Shown here: piece after piece, positions 56,642 to 64,000 of the stretch | Position numbering within the stretch: the stretch's first letter is position 1 | Layout of the letters: every line of letters starts with the position of its first letter | From: DATBLE01 sp963841405 | GTDB lineage: Bacteria > Actinomycetota > Thermoleophilia > Gaiellales > Gaiellaceae | NCBI GenBank assembly: GCA_963841405.1 | Contig: CAWJCM010000003.1 | Location: 365,425 to 429,424, forward strand | Direction: 5' to 3' | Length of the DNA: 64,000 bases | Position numbers and translations under genes: made by a program | The notes under the pieces: model-generated | The model's database searches: none | Told to the model about the DNA's origin: nothing | Seen by the model: the letters and a program-made list of their open reading frames with translations, nothing else

Positions 56642-57130
56642 CTAGGCGGGTGCTACGCCGCCACTAGCTTGCCGTGAGCGGTAGGTGGCAACGCTCGTTG
56701 CGGTCGTCCACGTCACGAGCGCCACGGCGCCTGGAAAGAATCCGAAGCCGAACGGGCTGCCGTCGGTCGTCCCGTCGAGCACTGTCAGGAACGTGACGAG
56801 GAAGGACAACGCGCCAGCTAGCGCCACAATGCCCGTCCAGCGGGCGAAGACTCCGGTTCGCAGCGTCAATACGCCAGCGGCCATCAGGAAAGCGGCAAAT
56901 CCCATGGCGGCGACTAGATAAGGTCCGGCCGCTCCAGCGGTCACCGCTCTCGTCACCACGGGGTTCGCGTTGGCTCCTTCGGAACTCGCAGCGGCCATCG
57001 TGACGAGGGCCATGGCCATTCCTGCGACGCCAGTGATAGCGCCGGCAAACGCGACCCGGCCCAGCCGTGCAGAACCCCGAGTCCGAGACTCCGCACTCCA
57101 AAGCACGCCCCGGATCACGGACATGAGGAC
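56642..57130 (-). pseudogene. Membrane protein with four helices, N-terminus lost
   Basis: About 160 codons: LGRVAFAGAITGVAGMAMAL, AGPYLVAAMGFAAFLMAAGV, WTGIVALAGALSFLVTFLTV and FFPGAVALVTWTTATSV form four helices like actinobacterial membrane proteins of about 220-240 residues, whose first two helices come before LRSAEG. Here the sequence begins at GVLWSAES next to repeat R copy 4, so the first part is missing. An ATG at 57124 could still allow expression. Confidence 0.6.
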
Positions 57131-57147
57131 AGGCCCAAGAAACCTAT
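57131..57147 (+). repeat. Dispersed repeat R, copy 4, left part
   Basis: AGGCCCAAGAAACCTAT matches GGCCCCAGAAACCTGT of copy 3 and continues, across the IS21 insertion and its CCTAT duplication, into 59499-59640. Copy 4 was therefore split by the IS21 element. Confidence 0.6.
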
Positions 57148-57397
57148 TGTCAAGGCCGGTAGAAAACGGACCCCCGTCGCGCCGGTTGAATTCGGACCCC
57201 TCTTCTGAGCGGCCACCGGCCGTAGGCCGGTGGCCGTGCGCGGCCCTGAGAGCCTCTCTGCTGGAGTACGTTCGGGGTTGGGCGAGCCGGTGAAGGGCTC
57301 GGTCGCGGCGTCGGCGGCGATTTCGACCGATTCGGTCTGGGATCGACGCGCTGAGACGCGTTCTGCGGGCCTGCGAGTGGTCGGTGCGACCGGTTGC

Positions 57398-58171
57398 CTA
57401 CCCGGTTTCGGGCTTGCGGGCTGGTGGGCGGCCGCCGAGGTCGCGGTCGCGGAGCCGGTAGGAATCGCCCTTCAGGCTGAGGATCTCGGCGTGGTGGACG
57501 AGCCGGTCGATCATCGCGGCGGCGACGGTCTCGTCGCCGAAGATCTCGCCCCAGGCGGAGAAGGGCTTGTTCGAGGTGACGATCAGCGAGGCGCGCTCGT
57601 AGCGGGAGCTGACGAGCGAGAACATCAGGTTGGCCGCGGCCGGGTCGAAGGGGATGTAGCCGACCTCGTCGACGATCAGCAAAGGGGTCCAGAGCAGCTT
57701 GCGCAGCTCCTCGTCGAGGCGGCCTTGCCGTTGCGCGTCGCCGAGGCGGGCGACCCATTCGGTCGCGGTCGCGAACGCGACCCGTTGGCTGGCGAGGCAG
57801 GCGCGGATCCCGAGCGCGATCGCCAGGTGCGTCTTGCCGGTGCCGGGTGGTCCGAGCAGGACGACGTTGTCTTTGGCGGTCAGGAAGTCGAGCTGGCCGA
57901 GGTGGAGGACGAGCGTCTTTTGCACCGAGCGTTGGAAGCTGAAGTCGAACTCCTCCAGGGTCTTGCGAGCGGGGAAGCGGGCCTGCTTGATCCGGCTCTC
58001 GCCGCCGTGGGCGTCGCGGGAGGCGACCTCGGTGGCAAGGAGCGCCTCGGCGAAGCGCTCGTAGCTCCACTCCTCGGCGCGGGCGCGCTCGGCCAGCTTG
58101 GGCAGCGCCCGCGCCGCCGCCGGCGCCTTCAGCGTCCGGAAGAGGAAGGCGAGCTCCGCTGTCTTCGTCAT
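57398..58171 (-). CDS. istB: IS21 helper ATPase IstB
   Basis: 257 residues from ATG 58171. Walker A is VVLLGPPGTGKTHLAIAL, Walker B LLIVDEVGYIPF, and sensor I ASLIVTSNKPF, the AAA+ ATPase that activates IstA and selects targets. The N-terminal helical part is LAFLFRTLKAPAAARAL. Its ATG overlaps the istA stop (4 bp). Normal length for the family. Confidence 0.94.
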   Translation of the reverse strand: MTKTAELAFLFRTLKAPAAARALPKLAERARAEEWSYERFAEALLATEVASRDAHGGESRIKQARFPARKTLEEFDFSFQRSVQKTLVLHLGQLDFLTAKDNVVLLGPPGTGKTHLAIALGIRACLASQRVAFATATEWVARLGDAQRQGRLDEELRKLLWTPLLIVDEVGYIPFDPAAANLMFSLVSSRYERASLIVTSNKPFSAWGEIFGDETVAAAMIDRLVHHAEILSLKGDSYRLRDRDLGGRPPARKPETG

Positions 58172-59370
58172 GCGGGGATGAGGGCGTCGTAGCGGGCAAG
58201 CGGCCGCTGCTCGACCTCCGGCTCGGCCGGGACGCCGCGCAGCTCCCTGAGCGCACGAGCGTGCTCGAGCGCGGTGATCGTGCAATGACGGGCGAACGAG
58301 CGGGCATGCCGGCAGGCGAGCTCGCCCGTGTCGAGGCAGGCCGCGAGCAGCTCGCGCTGCGAGACGCGCAGCTCCACCCGTCGCCCGACCAGGCGCGGGT
58401 CGAGTGAGTAGTCGTTGCTGTCGACGCGCAGATACGGGTCGGGCGGCACGCGCGTCACGACGCGACGGTCGACGTCGGGCAGCTGCTCGGGCAGCGCTCG
58501 CATCACGGTCAGCTCCTCGGCGAGCCTGTCGAGCGGGCGGCAGCGGAGCGTGCGGTGAAAGCGGACGTTAGCGCGCTCCTCAAACCAGCGGTCGAGCTGC
58601 TCCTGGAAGTCGAGCTCGTTCGCGAACGAGCGGCCGGGCTCGAAGCTCGTCTCGGCGTAGCCTTGCAGCCGCTCGACCACCCCCTTCGACTGCGGGTCCT
58701 TGGCCTCGAGGAAGCGCCAGCCGACACCGAGCACGCCGCAGAAGGCCGCGTACACATCGGTCGGGTGGCCGCCGCCGGCGTGGAGCGCACCCTCGCGGTC
58801 CCAGACCAGCATCTCCGGCAGCGCTCCGAGCCGGGTGAGGCAGCGACCGATCCCGTACAACAGATCAGGCGCCTCCTTCGAGAAGATGAGCGCGCCGGCG
58901 CCGGCGCGCGAGTACGGCAGACACCCAACGACGACGTAGCCGCGCCGGATCTGGCCGGCTCCGACCGGAATCTCCCGGCTCGGCTCCCACAGGTCGAACT
59001 GGCAGAGCGCGCCCGCCCGGTAGGACGTGCGCTGGAAGGTCCGCGGCCGGGGCAGAAACAGCGGCCGCACCTCGCGCAGGTAGTCGTCCAGGATCGTCTT
59101 CCCGCCGTCGTAGCCCTGCTCCTCGAGCAACTCGCGCACCCGCTTGCCCGGCAGCCGCGCGTCCGACCGCAGCAGCCGGTGGATCTCGTCGCGGAACGGG
59201 TCGAGCTTCGACGGCCGCGGCGGCCGCCGATACCGAGGCGGCTCACCCGAGCGCAGGGCGCGTCGGATCGTGTTGCGGCCGTGGCCGGTCCGTCGAACGA
59301 TCTCCTTGATCGACAACCGTTTCACGAAATACAAGCGGCGGATCTCCGCCCACTGCTCCACCCCGACCAC
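58168..59370 (-). CDS. istA: IS21 transposase IstA
   Basis: 400 residues. The N-terminal HTH is IRRLYFVKRLSIKEIVRRTG followed by HGRNTIRRALRSG. The integrase core has Asp in GALCQFDLWE, Asp in MLVWDREGALHAG, and Glu in SKGVVERLQGYAETSF. The gene is intact and coupled to istB. With IstB it performs cut-and-paste transposition. Confidence 0.94.
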   Translation of the reverse strand: MVGVEQWAEIRRLYFVKRLSIKEIVRRTGHGRNTIRRALRSGEPPRYRRPPRPSKLDPFRDEIHRLLRSDARLPGKRVRELLEEQGYDGGKTILDDYLREVRPLFLPRPRTFQRTSYRAGALCQFDLWEPSREIPVGAGQIRRGYVVVGCLPYSRAGAGALIFSKEAPDLLYGIGRCLTRLGALPEMLVWDREGALHAGGGHPTDVYAAFCGVLGVGWRFLEAKDPQSKGVVERLQGYAETSFEPGRSFANELDFQEQLDRWFEERANVRFHRTLRCRPLDRLAEELTVMRALPEQLPDVDRRVVTRVPPDPYLRVDSNDYSLDPRLVGRRVELRVSQRELLAACLDTGELACRHARSFARHCTITALEHARALRELRGVPAEPEVEQRPLARYDALIPA

Positions 59371-59498
59371 GACCTCCTCCTCGCTCCGATCTCCAAGACG
59401 AAGCGAGGCTCTCGACCCACCCGGACGGCGCCTCGGCGCCGCCAGGGGGGTCAGCTTTCAACCGGCGTCAGGGGGTCAGTATTGAACCGGCGTCGACA

Positions 59499-59640
59499 CC
59501 TATCGGCCGCCGTAAGCGTAGGGCGCAGAAACCCTCCTACGAAGCGCTCTTGCACCCAGAAGCGGCACCGATCCGCGCGGGACGGCGGTAAGCGAAATAG
59601 GTGCAGTTGAGAGCAAGACATCCGGCTAGAGAGGGCTGGC
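59499..59640 (+). repeat. Dispersed repeat R, copy 4, right part (142 bp)
   Basis: Close to copies 2 and 3 but more diverged (about 90 percent) and ending with the common terminus GGCTAGAGAGGGCTGGC. No gene fragment is recognised immediately after it. The left 17 bp lie at 57131-57147 across the IS21 element. Confidence 0.85.
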
Positions 59641-60194
59641 CTTATCGATCAACCTCCTTCCATCGTCGTCTCTTTCTCTTGAATCTGGTTGGTGACGGAT
59701 TGCAGGCTCGCGCGCGCGAGGAGGTGAAGGGACGTCCGATGTTTCCGTCTGACGGAGCAACCGCTCCCTCGACGTTCTTCTACCGCTCCGCTCGAAGCGA
59801 CGCGCTCGTCCGCGCGTCGATAGTCCCTCTGTGCACGAGAAGGTAGCGATTATGTCAAGTAGCGGCTTTAAAGCCTCTCGACCCGGCTACTGATTTTATT
59901 CACCGCGACTTGGTCACTCGAAAACTGCGTGGCTAGCCGAGCCACGGTGTCTTCGACGTCGCGTGTGTGCGTGGCGTGCTTGGCGCAGAGCCCCAATAAG
60001 TGATGGCTCCGGCGCTATGTCGGCTCCCGTTAGCGCTTGAGGTTCGACATCGAGTCGAACAAGGACCTGAAGTAAGCAGGTTCCGGAAGCGGCTTGCGAG
60101 GCTCCAATGACTCTCGTGCAACCGTCGTGCAACCCGCAGTGCGGGTTGCGGACATCCATCTCGCCGTTTGGCGTTTTGTAGCTGCTGCCCTTAG
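59641..60194. other. No intact gene; possible remnants
   Basis: Two weak signals: a minus-strand frame ending at 60030 reads ARESLEPRKPLPEPAYFRSL and FDSMSNLKR, like the tail of a gene cut by element copy B, and CAACCCGCAGTGCGGGTTG (60129-60147) is a near-perfect hairpin. The A/T-rich 59830-59920 part has no frame. Nothing else is supported. Confidence 0.35.
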
Positions 60195-61828
60195 CCCGGA
60201 TCCACCGATCGGGCCGCTCGGATGAGCTGAGATCGGTCGTGGGCGGCTGAGCGGTGGGCCGGCCGTTCGCGAGTCGGCCATGTTGGGTGTGGTGGGGCGG
60301 TTGTGATCGGCTTGGCGGCGTCGCGCGAGGTGTTCGAGGGCAGCGGAGGTCGTGTCGCGGTGGGCGGGTTCGATCGAGCCGTTGTTTGTCGGGCGCGCCG
60401 CTCTGTCAGCCCGCGCCGGGGAGCGCGCGGATGCGATTGAGTGCGCGGATGTAGTCGCTGTGCCATGGCCAGCGGGCCGGGAGGTGCAGCGTCCAGCCGC
60501 GGGCGTGGCGGGTCAGGCGGCCGGGAACCGAGAGGAGTCGGCGACGCAGGGTGCGCGCTGCGCGGACGGTGGTGTCGGGAAGCCCGATCAGCTGTGTCCA
60601 ACGGAGCATGTTGTGCGCGAGTGCGGCGAGCACCGTCCAGGCGCTGTTGGCGTGGAAGTGTCCGGAGGGGAAGTGGGCCAGCGCTTGCTCTTTGAGGTCG
60701 GCGATGACCTGCTCGACGACGGCGTGCTCGCGGTGCTCGGCCTCGACGAGCGTGATCTCTTCGGCGCGGTTGGTGATGAAGCCGAAGTGCCGCCACTCGG
60801 GCCACAGCTCGGCTTGGGCTCCGAGCAGCCGGGTGCGCCTGACGATCAGCCGTCGCTCGCCGTAGACGGTCTCGGCGATCTGCGCCTCGCCATCTTCCGG
60901 GTAGTCGATCCGCTGCCAGGCATCCTCGTCGATCGCTTCCACCGCGGCCCGGACGGTGTTGATCATGCGCACGCCGATCGAGTACTGCCAGCCGGCTTTC
61001 TCGAGGCGCTGAAACACCTTCGTGTTCCAGAAGCCGCTGTCGGCGCGCAGCAGCTTGACACCGGTCGCGCCGGCGCGGGTGACGCGTGCGATCAGCTCGT
61101 CGCAGAAGCGCACGATCCCCTTCTGGGTGTTCGCGGATCCCTTGCGCAGGCGGATGTGCAGCGTCTCCCGGGTGTCGGCCCTGGTGGCGAGGAGCGGGTG
61201 GTAGCCCAAAAGCTGTGTGTAGCCGTAGGCCGCGCCCTGCTTCAGGCGGCCGCAGACCTCGCCGACGAAGCTGTCGACGTCGATCACCAGCCGCCCCTCG
61301 CCGGGACCGGCGCCCGCCTGCCACGCCCGCTGCAGCGACCGATCGAGCAACGCGTCGAGCTGGCGCACATGCCCGAACGTGAACGCGCGCAGGAACGTCC
61401 CAAGCGTCGAGGGCGCCGCGATCCAACCCCCGAGCAGCCGGCTTGTGCGGCCGCAGCGCAGCACGGCGGTGTCGTCGATGCTGTCGGCCCCGAGCACCAT
61501 CGCGTAGATCAGCGCCATCACCTTGCGGCCCGCGTTCGCCGCTCCCGGCCGGTCGCGGCGCAGCCGCACCAGATCACCAGCCAACGCCTCGATCCCGAGC
61601 CGCTGCGCGAGCGTCGCGACCAGCGCGACCCCCGCGTCGCAGATGATCCGCTCGTCGTCGAACTCGACCTGCACGCCGTCCAATCCGACCGGCTCGTCAT
61701 CGTGCACCATGAAGGTGACCTCCTAGCGCAGGCCCCGGCTGCTCCAATCAGCCGTAAAAGCCCTGCATAGGAGGTCATTCTTCACAACCAACCGGACAGA
61801 GCCCACCTACCGAATCGGTGGATCCGGG
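60195..61828 (-). mobile_element. IS1380-type element, copy B, CTTAG target duplication
   Basis: 1634 bp, identical in length and termini to copy A but inverted, flanked by CTTAG (60190-60194 and 61829-61833). On its right the CTTAG merges with the left end of the IS630 element, so it inserted at the very tip of that element. Confidence 0.92.
60406..61710 (-). CDS. IS1380-family transposase (copy B)
   Basis: 434 residues, identical to the product of copy A at 53506-54810, with the same LVIDVDSFVGEVCG and KLLRADSGFWNTKVF catalytic segments and the same hairpin-buried ribosome-binding site (61717-61776). The perfect identity shows a recent event or ongoing homogenisation. Confidence 0.93.
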   Translation of the reverse strand: MVHDDEPVGLDGVQVEFDDERIICDAGVALVATLAQRLGIEALAGDLVRLRRDRPGAANAGRKVMALIYAMVLGADSIDDTAVLRCGRTSRLLGGWIAAPSTLGTFLRAFTFGHVRQLDALLDRSLQRAWQAGAGPGEGRLVIDVDSFVGEVCGRLKQGAAYGYTQLLGYHPLLATRADTRETLHIRLRKGSANTQKGIVRFCDELIARVTRAGATGVKLLRADSGFWNTKVFQRLEKAGWQYSIGVRMINTVRAAVEAIDEDAWQRIDYPEDGEAQIAETVYGERRLIVRRTRLLGAQAELWPEWRHFGFITNRAEEITLVEAEHREHAVVEQVIADLKEQALAHFPSGHFHANSAWTVLAALAHNMLRWTQLIGLPDTTVRAARTLRRRLLSVPGRLTRHARGWTLHLPARWPWHSDYIRALNRIRALPGAG

Positions 61829-61831
61829 CTT

Positions 61832-63096
61832 AGTGCTCCCGGTCGGAAGTTCGGTCGGGCTTGAAGGAGCTGCGCCGCTCGCGGCGAATCGGGTGCCGCG
61901 ATGCCGGGACGGAGCCCCTTCCAGATCGTGTTGAGCGCTGAGGAGCGGGGCGAGCTCGAGCGCCGCGTCGCCTGTTACACGTTGCCGCACAAGGTGGTGC
62001 AGCGGGCGAAGATGGTCCTGTACGCGGCCGAGGGGATGACGAGCGTGGAGATCGCCCGCCGGCTGGAGACGGCGCCGGAGGTCGTCGCTCGCTGGCGACG
62101 ACGCTTCCACGACGAGCGGCTTCAAGGGCTCGAGGATCGAGCGCGGTCGGGTCGCCCGCGCCGTTTCCCCCCCGGAAGAGGTCGCCCGGGTGAAGGCGAT
62201 CGCCTGCGAGCTGCCGCGCACGCACGGCGTCCCGCTCTCGCGCTTCTCGCGCGCTGAGCTGCACCGGCTCGTGATCGAGCGGGGCCTGACCGAGGCCTCC
62301 GCCTCGACGATCGCCCGCTGGCTTGCGGAGGATGCGCTCAAGCCCTGGCAGCACCGCTCCTGGATCTTCCCAACCGATCCGGCCTTCCTCGCCAAGGCGG
62401 GGCCGCTGCTCGACCTCTACCAGGGACGCTGGCAGGGCAAGTTGTTGCACCCCGGCGAGTTCGTGATCTGCGCCGACGAGAAGCCGTCGATCCAGGCCCG
62501 GGCGCGGATCCACGAGACGCTGTCTCCGGCCCAGCACTCGCGCGGGCAGCGGGTCGAGCACACCTACGAGCGCCGAGGGGCGCTCACCTACTTGGCCGCG
62601 CTCGACATCGGACGCCGCGGAGGCAGGCAGCCACGGGTATTCGGCCGCTCCGAGGCACGCGGTGGGATCGCCGCCTTCGACCGACTTGTCCGACAGGTGA
62701 TGACCAAGGAGCCCTACGCCTCCGCCCGCCGCGTCTTCTGGGTCGTCGACAACGGCTCCTCCCATCGCGGACAGAAGGCCGTGCAGCGGCTCGAGCGGCG
62801 CTGGCCGAACCTCGTTCTCGTCCACCTGCCCGTGCATGCCAGCTGGCTCAACCAGATCGAGATCTACTTCTCCATCATCCAGCGCAAGGTGCTCGAGCCG
62901 AACGACTTCGACAACCTCGCCGACGTTGCCCGCACCCTCAACGCCTTCGAGCAACACTGGAACGGGATCGCCGAACCCTTCGACTGGAACTTCACCCGCG
63001 ACGACCTCACCGACCTGATGCAACGAGTATCCACCCACGAGCCGCAGCTCCAACTCGCCGCATGACCGCAGAGCGAACTTACGACCGGGAGCACTT
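61832..63096 (+). mobile_element. IS630-family element
   Basis: The ends AGTGCTCCCGGTCGGAAGTTCG (left, near 61832) and, on the other strand, AGTGCTCCCGGTCGTAAG (right) are matching inverted repeats. IS630 elements duplicate TA; TA occurs at the right edge, while the left edge was altered by insertion of element copy B. The IS5 element follows directly. Confidence 0.82.
61901..63065 (+). CDS. IS630-family transposase made by -1 frameshifting
   Basis: The first frame (61901-62257) holds the two-HTH domain (LSAEERGELERRVACYTLPH, MTSVEIARRLETAPEVVARW). At a run of seven C (62167-62173) the second frame takes over with PEEVARVKAIACELPRTHG and runs to 63065. Catalytic residues: Asp in VICADEKPSIQ, Asp in FWVVDNGSSHRG, Glu in NQIEIYFSIIQRKVLEPNDF. 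C-run slippage is a known expression mode in this family, so the two frames are given as one gene of about 388 residues. Confidence 0.85.
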
Positions 63097-63097
63097 A

Positions 63098-63999
63098 GAG
63101 CGCCTAACAGAATGACTCCTCGGCGCTGAGGAGTTTGAGACAAATCAGGGAGCCGGCGATCTGGAGGAAGGCGTCGTGGATGTCGGCGCGCCGTTCGTAG
63201 CGGACGCGCAGTCGGCGGTACTGGTGCAACCAGCTGATCGTGCGCTCGACGACCCAGCGCTCGCGACCGAGGCCTGATCCGTGCGCCTGCTTCGCCCGCG
63301 GGATCGTGGCGCTGATCCCGCGGGCGCGCAGCTCCTGCCGGTGTCGGCGGGAGTGGTAGGCGCCGTCGCCGAGAAGCCGCTTCGGCCGACGGCGAGGGCG
63401 GCCACGCTTGCCGCGCACGGGCGGAATCGCGTCCACCAGTGGCAGCAGTTGGAGGATGTCGTTGTGGTTGCCGGCCGTGAGCGAGAGCGCGAGCGGGGTG
63501 CCACGTCCGCAGGTCACCGTATGGTGCTTGGAGCCGCTTCTGGCGCGGTCTACAGGGCTTGGACCCGTTTGCTCGCCCCCCCAACGGCCCGGATGTGCGA
63601 GCTGTCGATCACCGCCCGCGACCAGTCGATCCGATCAACCTCGTGCAGCTTCGCGAGCAACACTTCATGCAGCCGTTGCCAGACGCCGGCCTGCTGCCAC
63701 TCCTGCAACCGGCGCCAGCAAGTCATCCCCGAGCCGCAACCCATCTCCTGCGGCAGGTACTCCCACGGGATCCCCGTCCTCAACACGTACAGGATCCCGG
63801 TCAACACCTTCCGATCGTCGATCCGCCTCCTGCCCGGGAAGCGATACCGGCGCTCGACCTTCGGGATCAACGGCTCGACCAACTCCCACAGCTCGTCACT
63901 GACCAGCGGCTTCGCCATCTGCGCCCATCCTTTCAAGCGAGGGTGACGAAACCCCTATTCGCCGCCGAACCCGAAGACCCCTCTTTTCGTTAGGCGCTC
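63098..63999 (-). mobile_element. IS5-family element (IS427-like group)
   Basis: Ends GAGCGCCTAAC (left) and GTTAGGCGCTC (right, finishing at the last bases of the window) are perfect inverted repeats. Length about 0.9 kb, typical of the group. The right flank lies outside the window, so the target duplication cannot be checked. Confidence 0.82.
63104..63936 (-). CDS. IS5-family transposase made by -1 frameshifting
   Basis: The first frame, from 63936 (or ATG 63918, MAKPLVSDELWELVEPLIPK), covers LTGILYVLRTGIPWEYLPQE and the first Asp in AVIDSSHIRAVGG. At seven G (just after AVGG, near 63580-63590) the reading continues in the -1 frame: GPSPVDRARSGSKHHTVTCG, then the second Asp in RLLGDGAYHS and the Glu in RWVVERTISWLHQYRRLRVR to the stop at 63104. 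Programmed -1 slippage on such runs is established for IS427-group elements. Complete DDE triad. Confidence 0.87.
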
Positions 64000-64000
64000 T

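Larger units (their letters stand above)
57148..59498 (-). mobile_element. IS21-family element with CCTAT target duplication
   Basis: 2351 bp, ends TGTCAAGGCCGGT and (complement) TGTCGACGCCGGT, each with a second internal GCCGGTTGAA repeat, as in IS21 multiple terminal repeats. CCTAT flanks both sides (57143-57147 and 59499-59503). It carries istA and istB in order and splits repeat R copy 4. Confidence 0.93.

Noticed and set aside
60129..60147. Hairpin CAACCCGCAGTGCGGGTTG as a terminator
   Set aside because: No T-run and no supported gene before it, so only noted in the intergenic entry.
53388..61828. Composite transposon formed by the two identical elements
   Set aside because: Each copy has its own 5-bp duplication (CTGAG, CTTAG), so they inserted independently; no outer duplication of the whole unit is seen.
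61830..63584. A 584-codon minus-strand frame across IS630 and IS5
   Set aside because: It runs through both transposase genes in a non-coding frame and has no domain.
1..64000. CRISPR array or cas genes
   Set aside because: No regularly spaced short repeats and no Cas-like proteins were seen; the repeats present are dispersed and long.

Overview
The window is high-GC DNA that looks like a soil-type actinobacterial chromosome. The set of families (DUF2252, DUF4389, DUF7144-type membrane proteins, DUF1269-type proteins, BTAD regulators fused to a solute-binding domain, GAP/Sap transporters) recalls Thermoleophilia (Gaiellales/Solirubrobacterales), but this lineage is inferred from family recollection and was not tested. 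The left part is ordinary chromosome. The right half is a dense graveyard of insertion sequences, truncated genes and a dispersed repeat, so the segment is probably a plastic genomic island.

Layout. 0-11.6 kb: the edge of a csoR-like copper repressor with a palindromic operator, an alcohol dehydrogenase, a GNAT enzyme, a decayed SulP transporter, then a sulfatase locus: a formylglycine-dependent arylsulfatase (3936-6257) and its activating formylglycine-generating enzyme (7074-7982), with a VapBC pair between them, followed by a HAD hydrolase, a GAP transporter, a lipoprotein with a glycosidase-like fold and an alpha/beta hydrolase. 11.8-20 kb: a type IV pilin, a MazEF-like pair, a DUF2252 protein, a broken anaerobic sulfatase maturase (the oxygen-independent counterpart of the intact enzyme above), small membrane or stress proteins, and a response regulator whose partner kinase was cut away at an IS1182-type fragment. 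20.6-29.2 kb: an MFS exporter, an integrase remnant beside a duplicated tRNA-Val 3' end, a very long BTAD regulator/solute-binding fusion, two secreted proteins, the intact tRNA-Val gene and a two-gene XRE operon. 29.3-35.5 kb: an IS1380 element inserted beside a response-regulator fragment, then an MMPL exporter, an XRE-cupin repressor and a thioredoxin-reductase-like flavoprotein that share a repeated operator. 35.6-46.1 kb: mostly remnants (cation transporters, IS3, peptidase S53, RNase HII and others) mixed with a few intact genes. 46.3-53.4 kb: a flavin monooxygenase, a multicopper oxidase carrying two inserted heavy-metal-binding modules, an MFS exporter, a second flavoprotein next to the tail of another multicopper oxidase, and a DUF4389 protein. 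53.4-64 kb: two identical inverted IS1380-type elements around a segment holding a copper-ATPase remnant, a zinc-free MDR oxidoreductase and an IS21 element, then back-to-back IS630 and IS5 elements up to the window edge.

The most unusual feature is a dispersed repeat present four times (35.8, 45.2, 45.8 and 57.1/59.6 kb). All copies share one exact terminus but extend to different lengths on the other side. In three copies the fixed terminus is joined directly to the 5'-truncated end of a gene (CDF transporter, S53 peptidase, rnhB) that reads away from it. Two copies form 204-bp inverted repeats around a 346-bp stretch with a small ORF. Other points of note are near-identical leaderless-type promoters on both toxin-antitoxin pairs, a repeated operator that defines a small efflux/redox regulon, hairpins that bury the transposase ribosome-binding sites, and a peptidase gene interrupted only by a TGA where tryptophan is expected.
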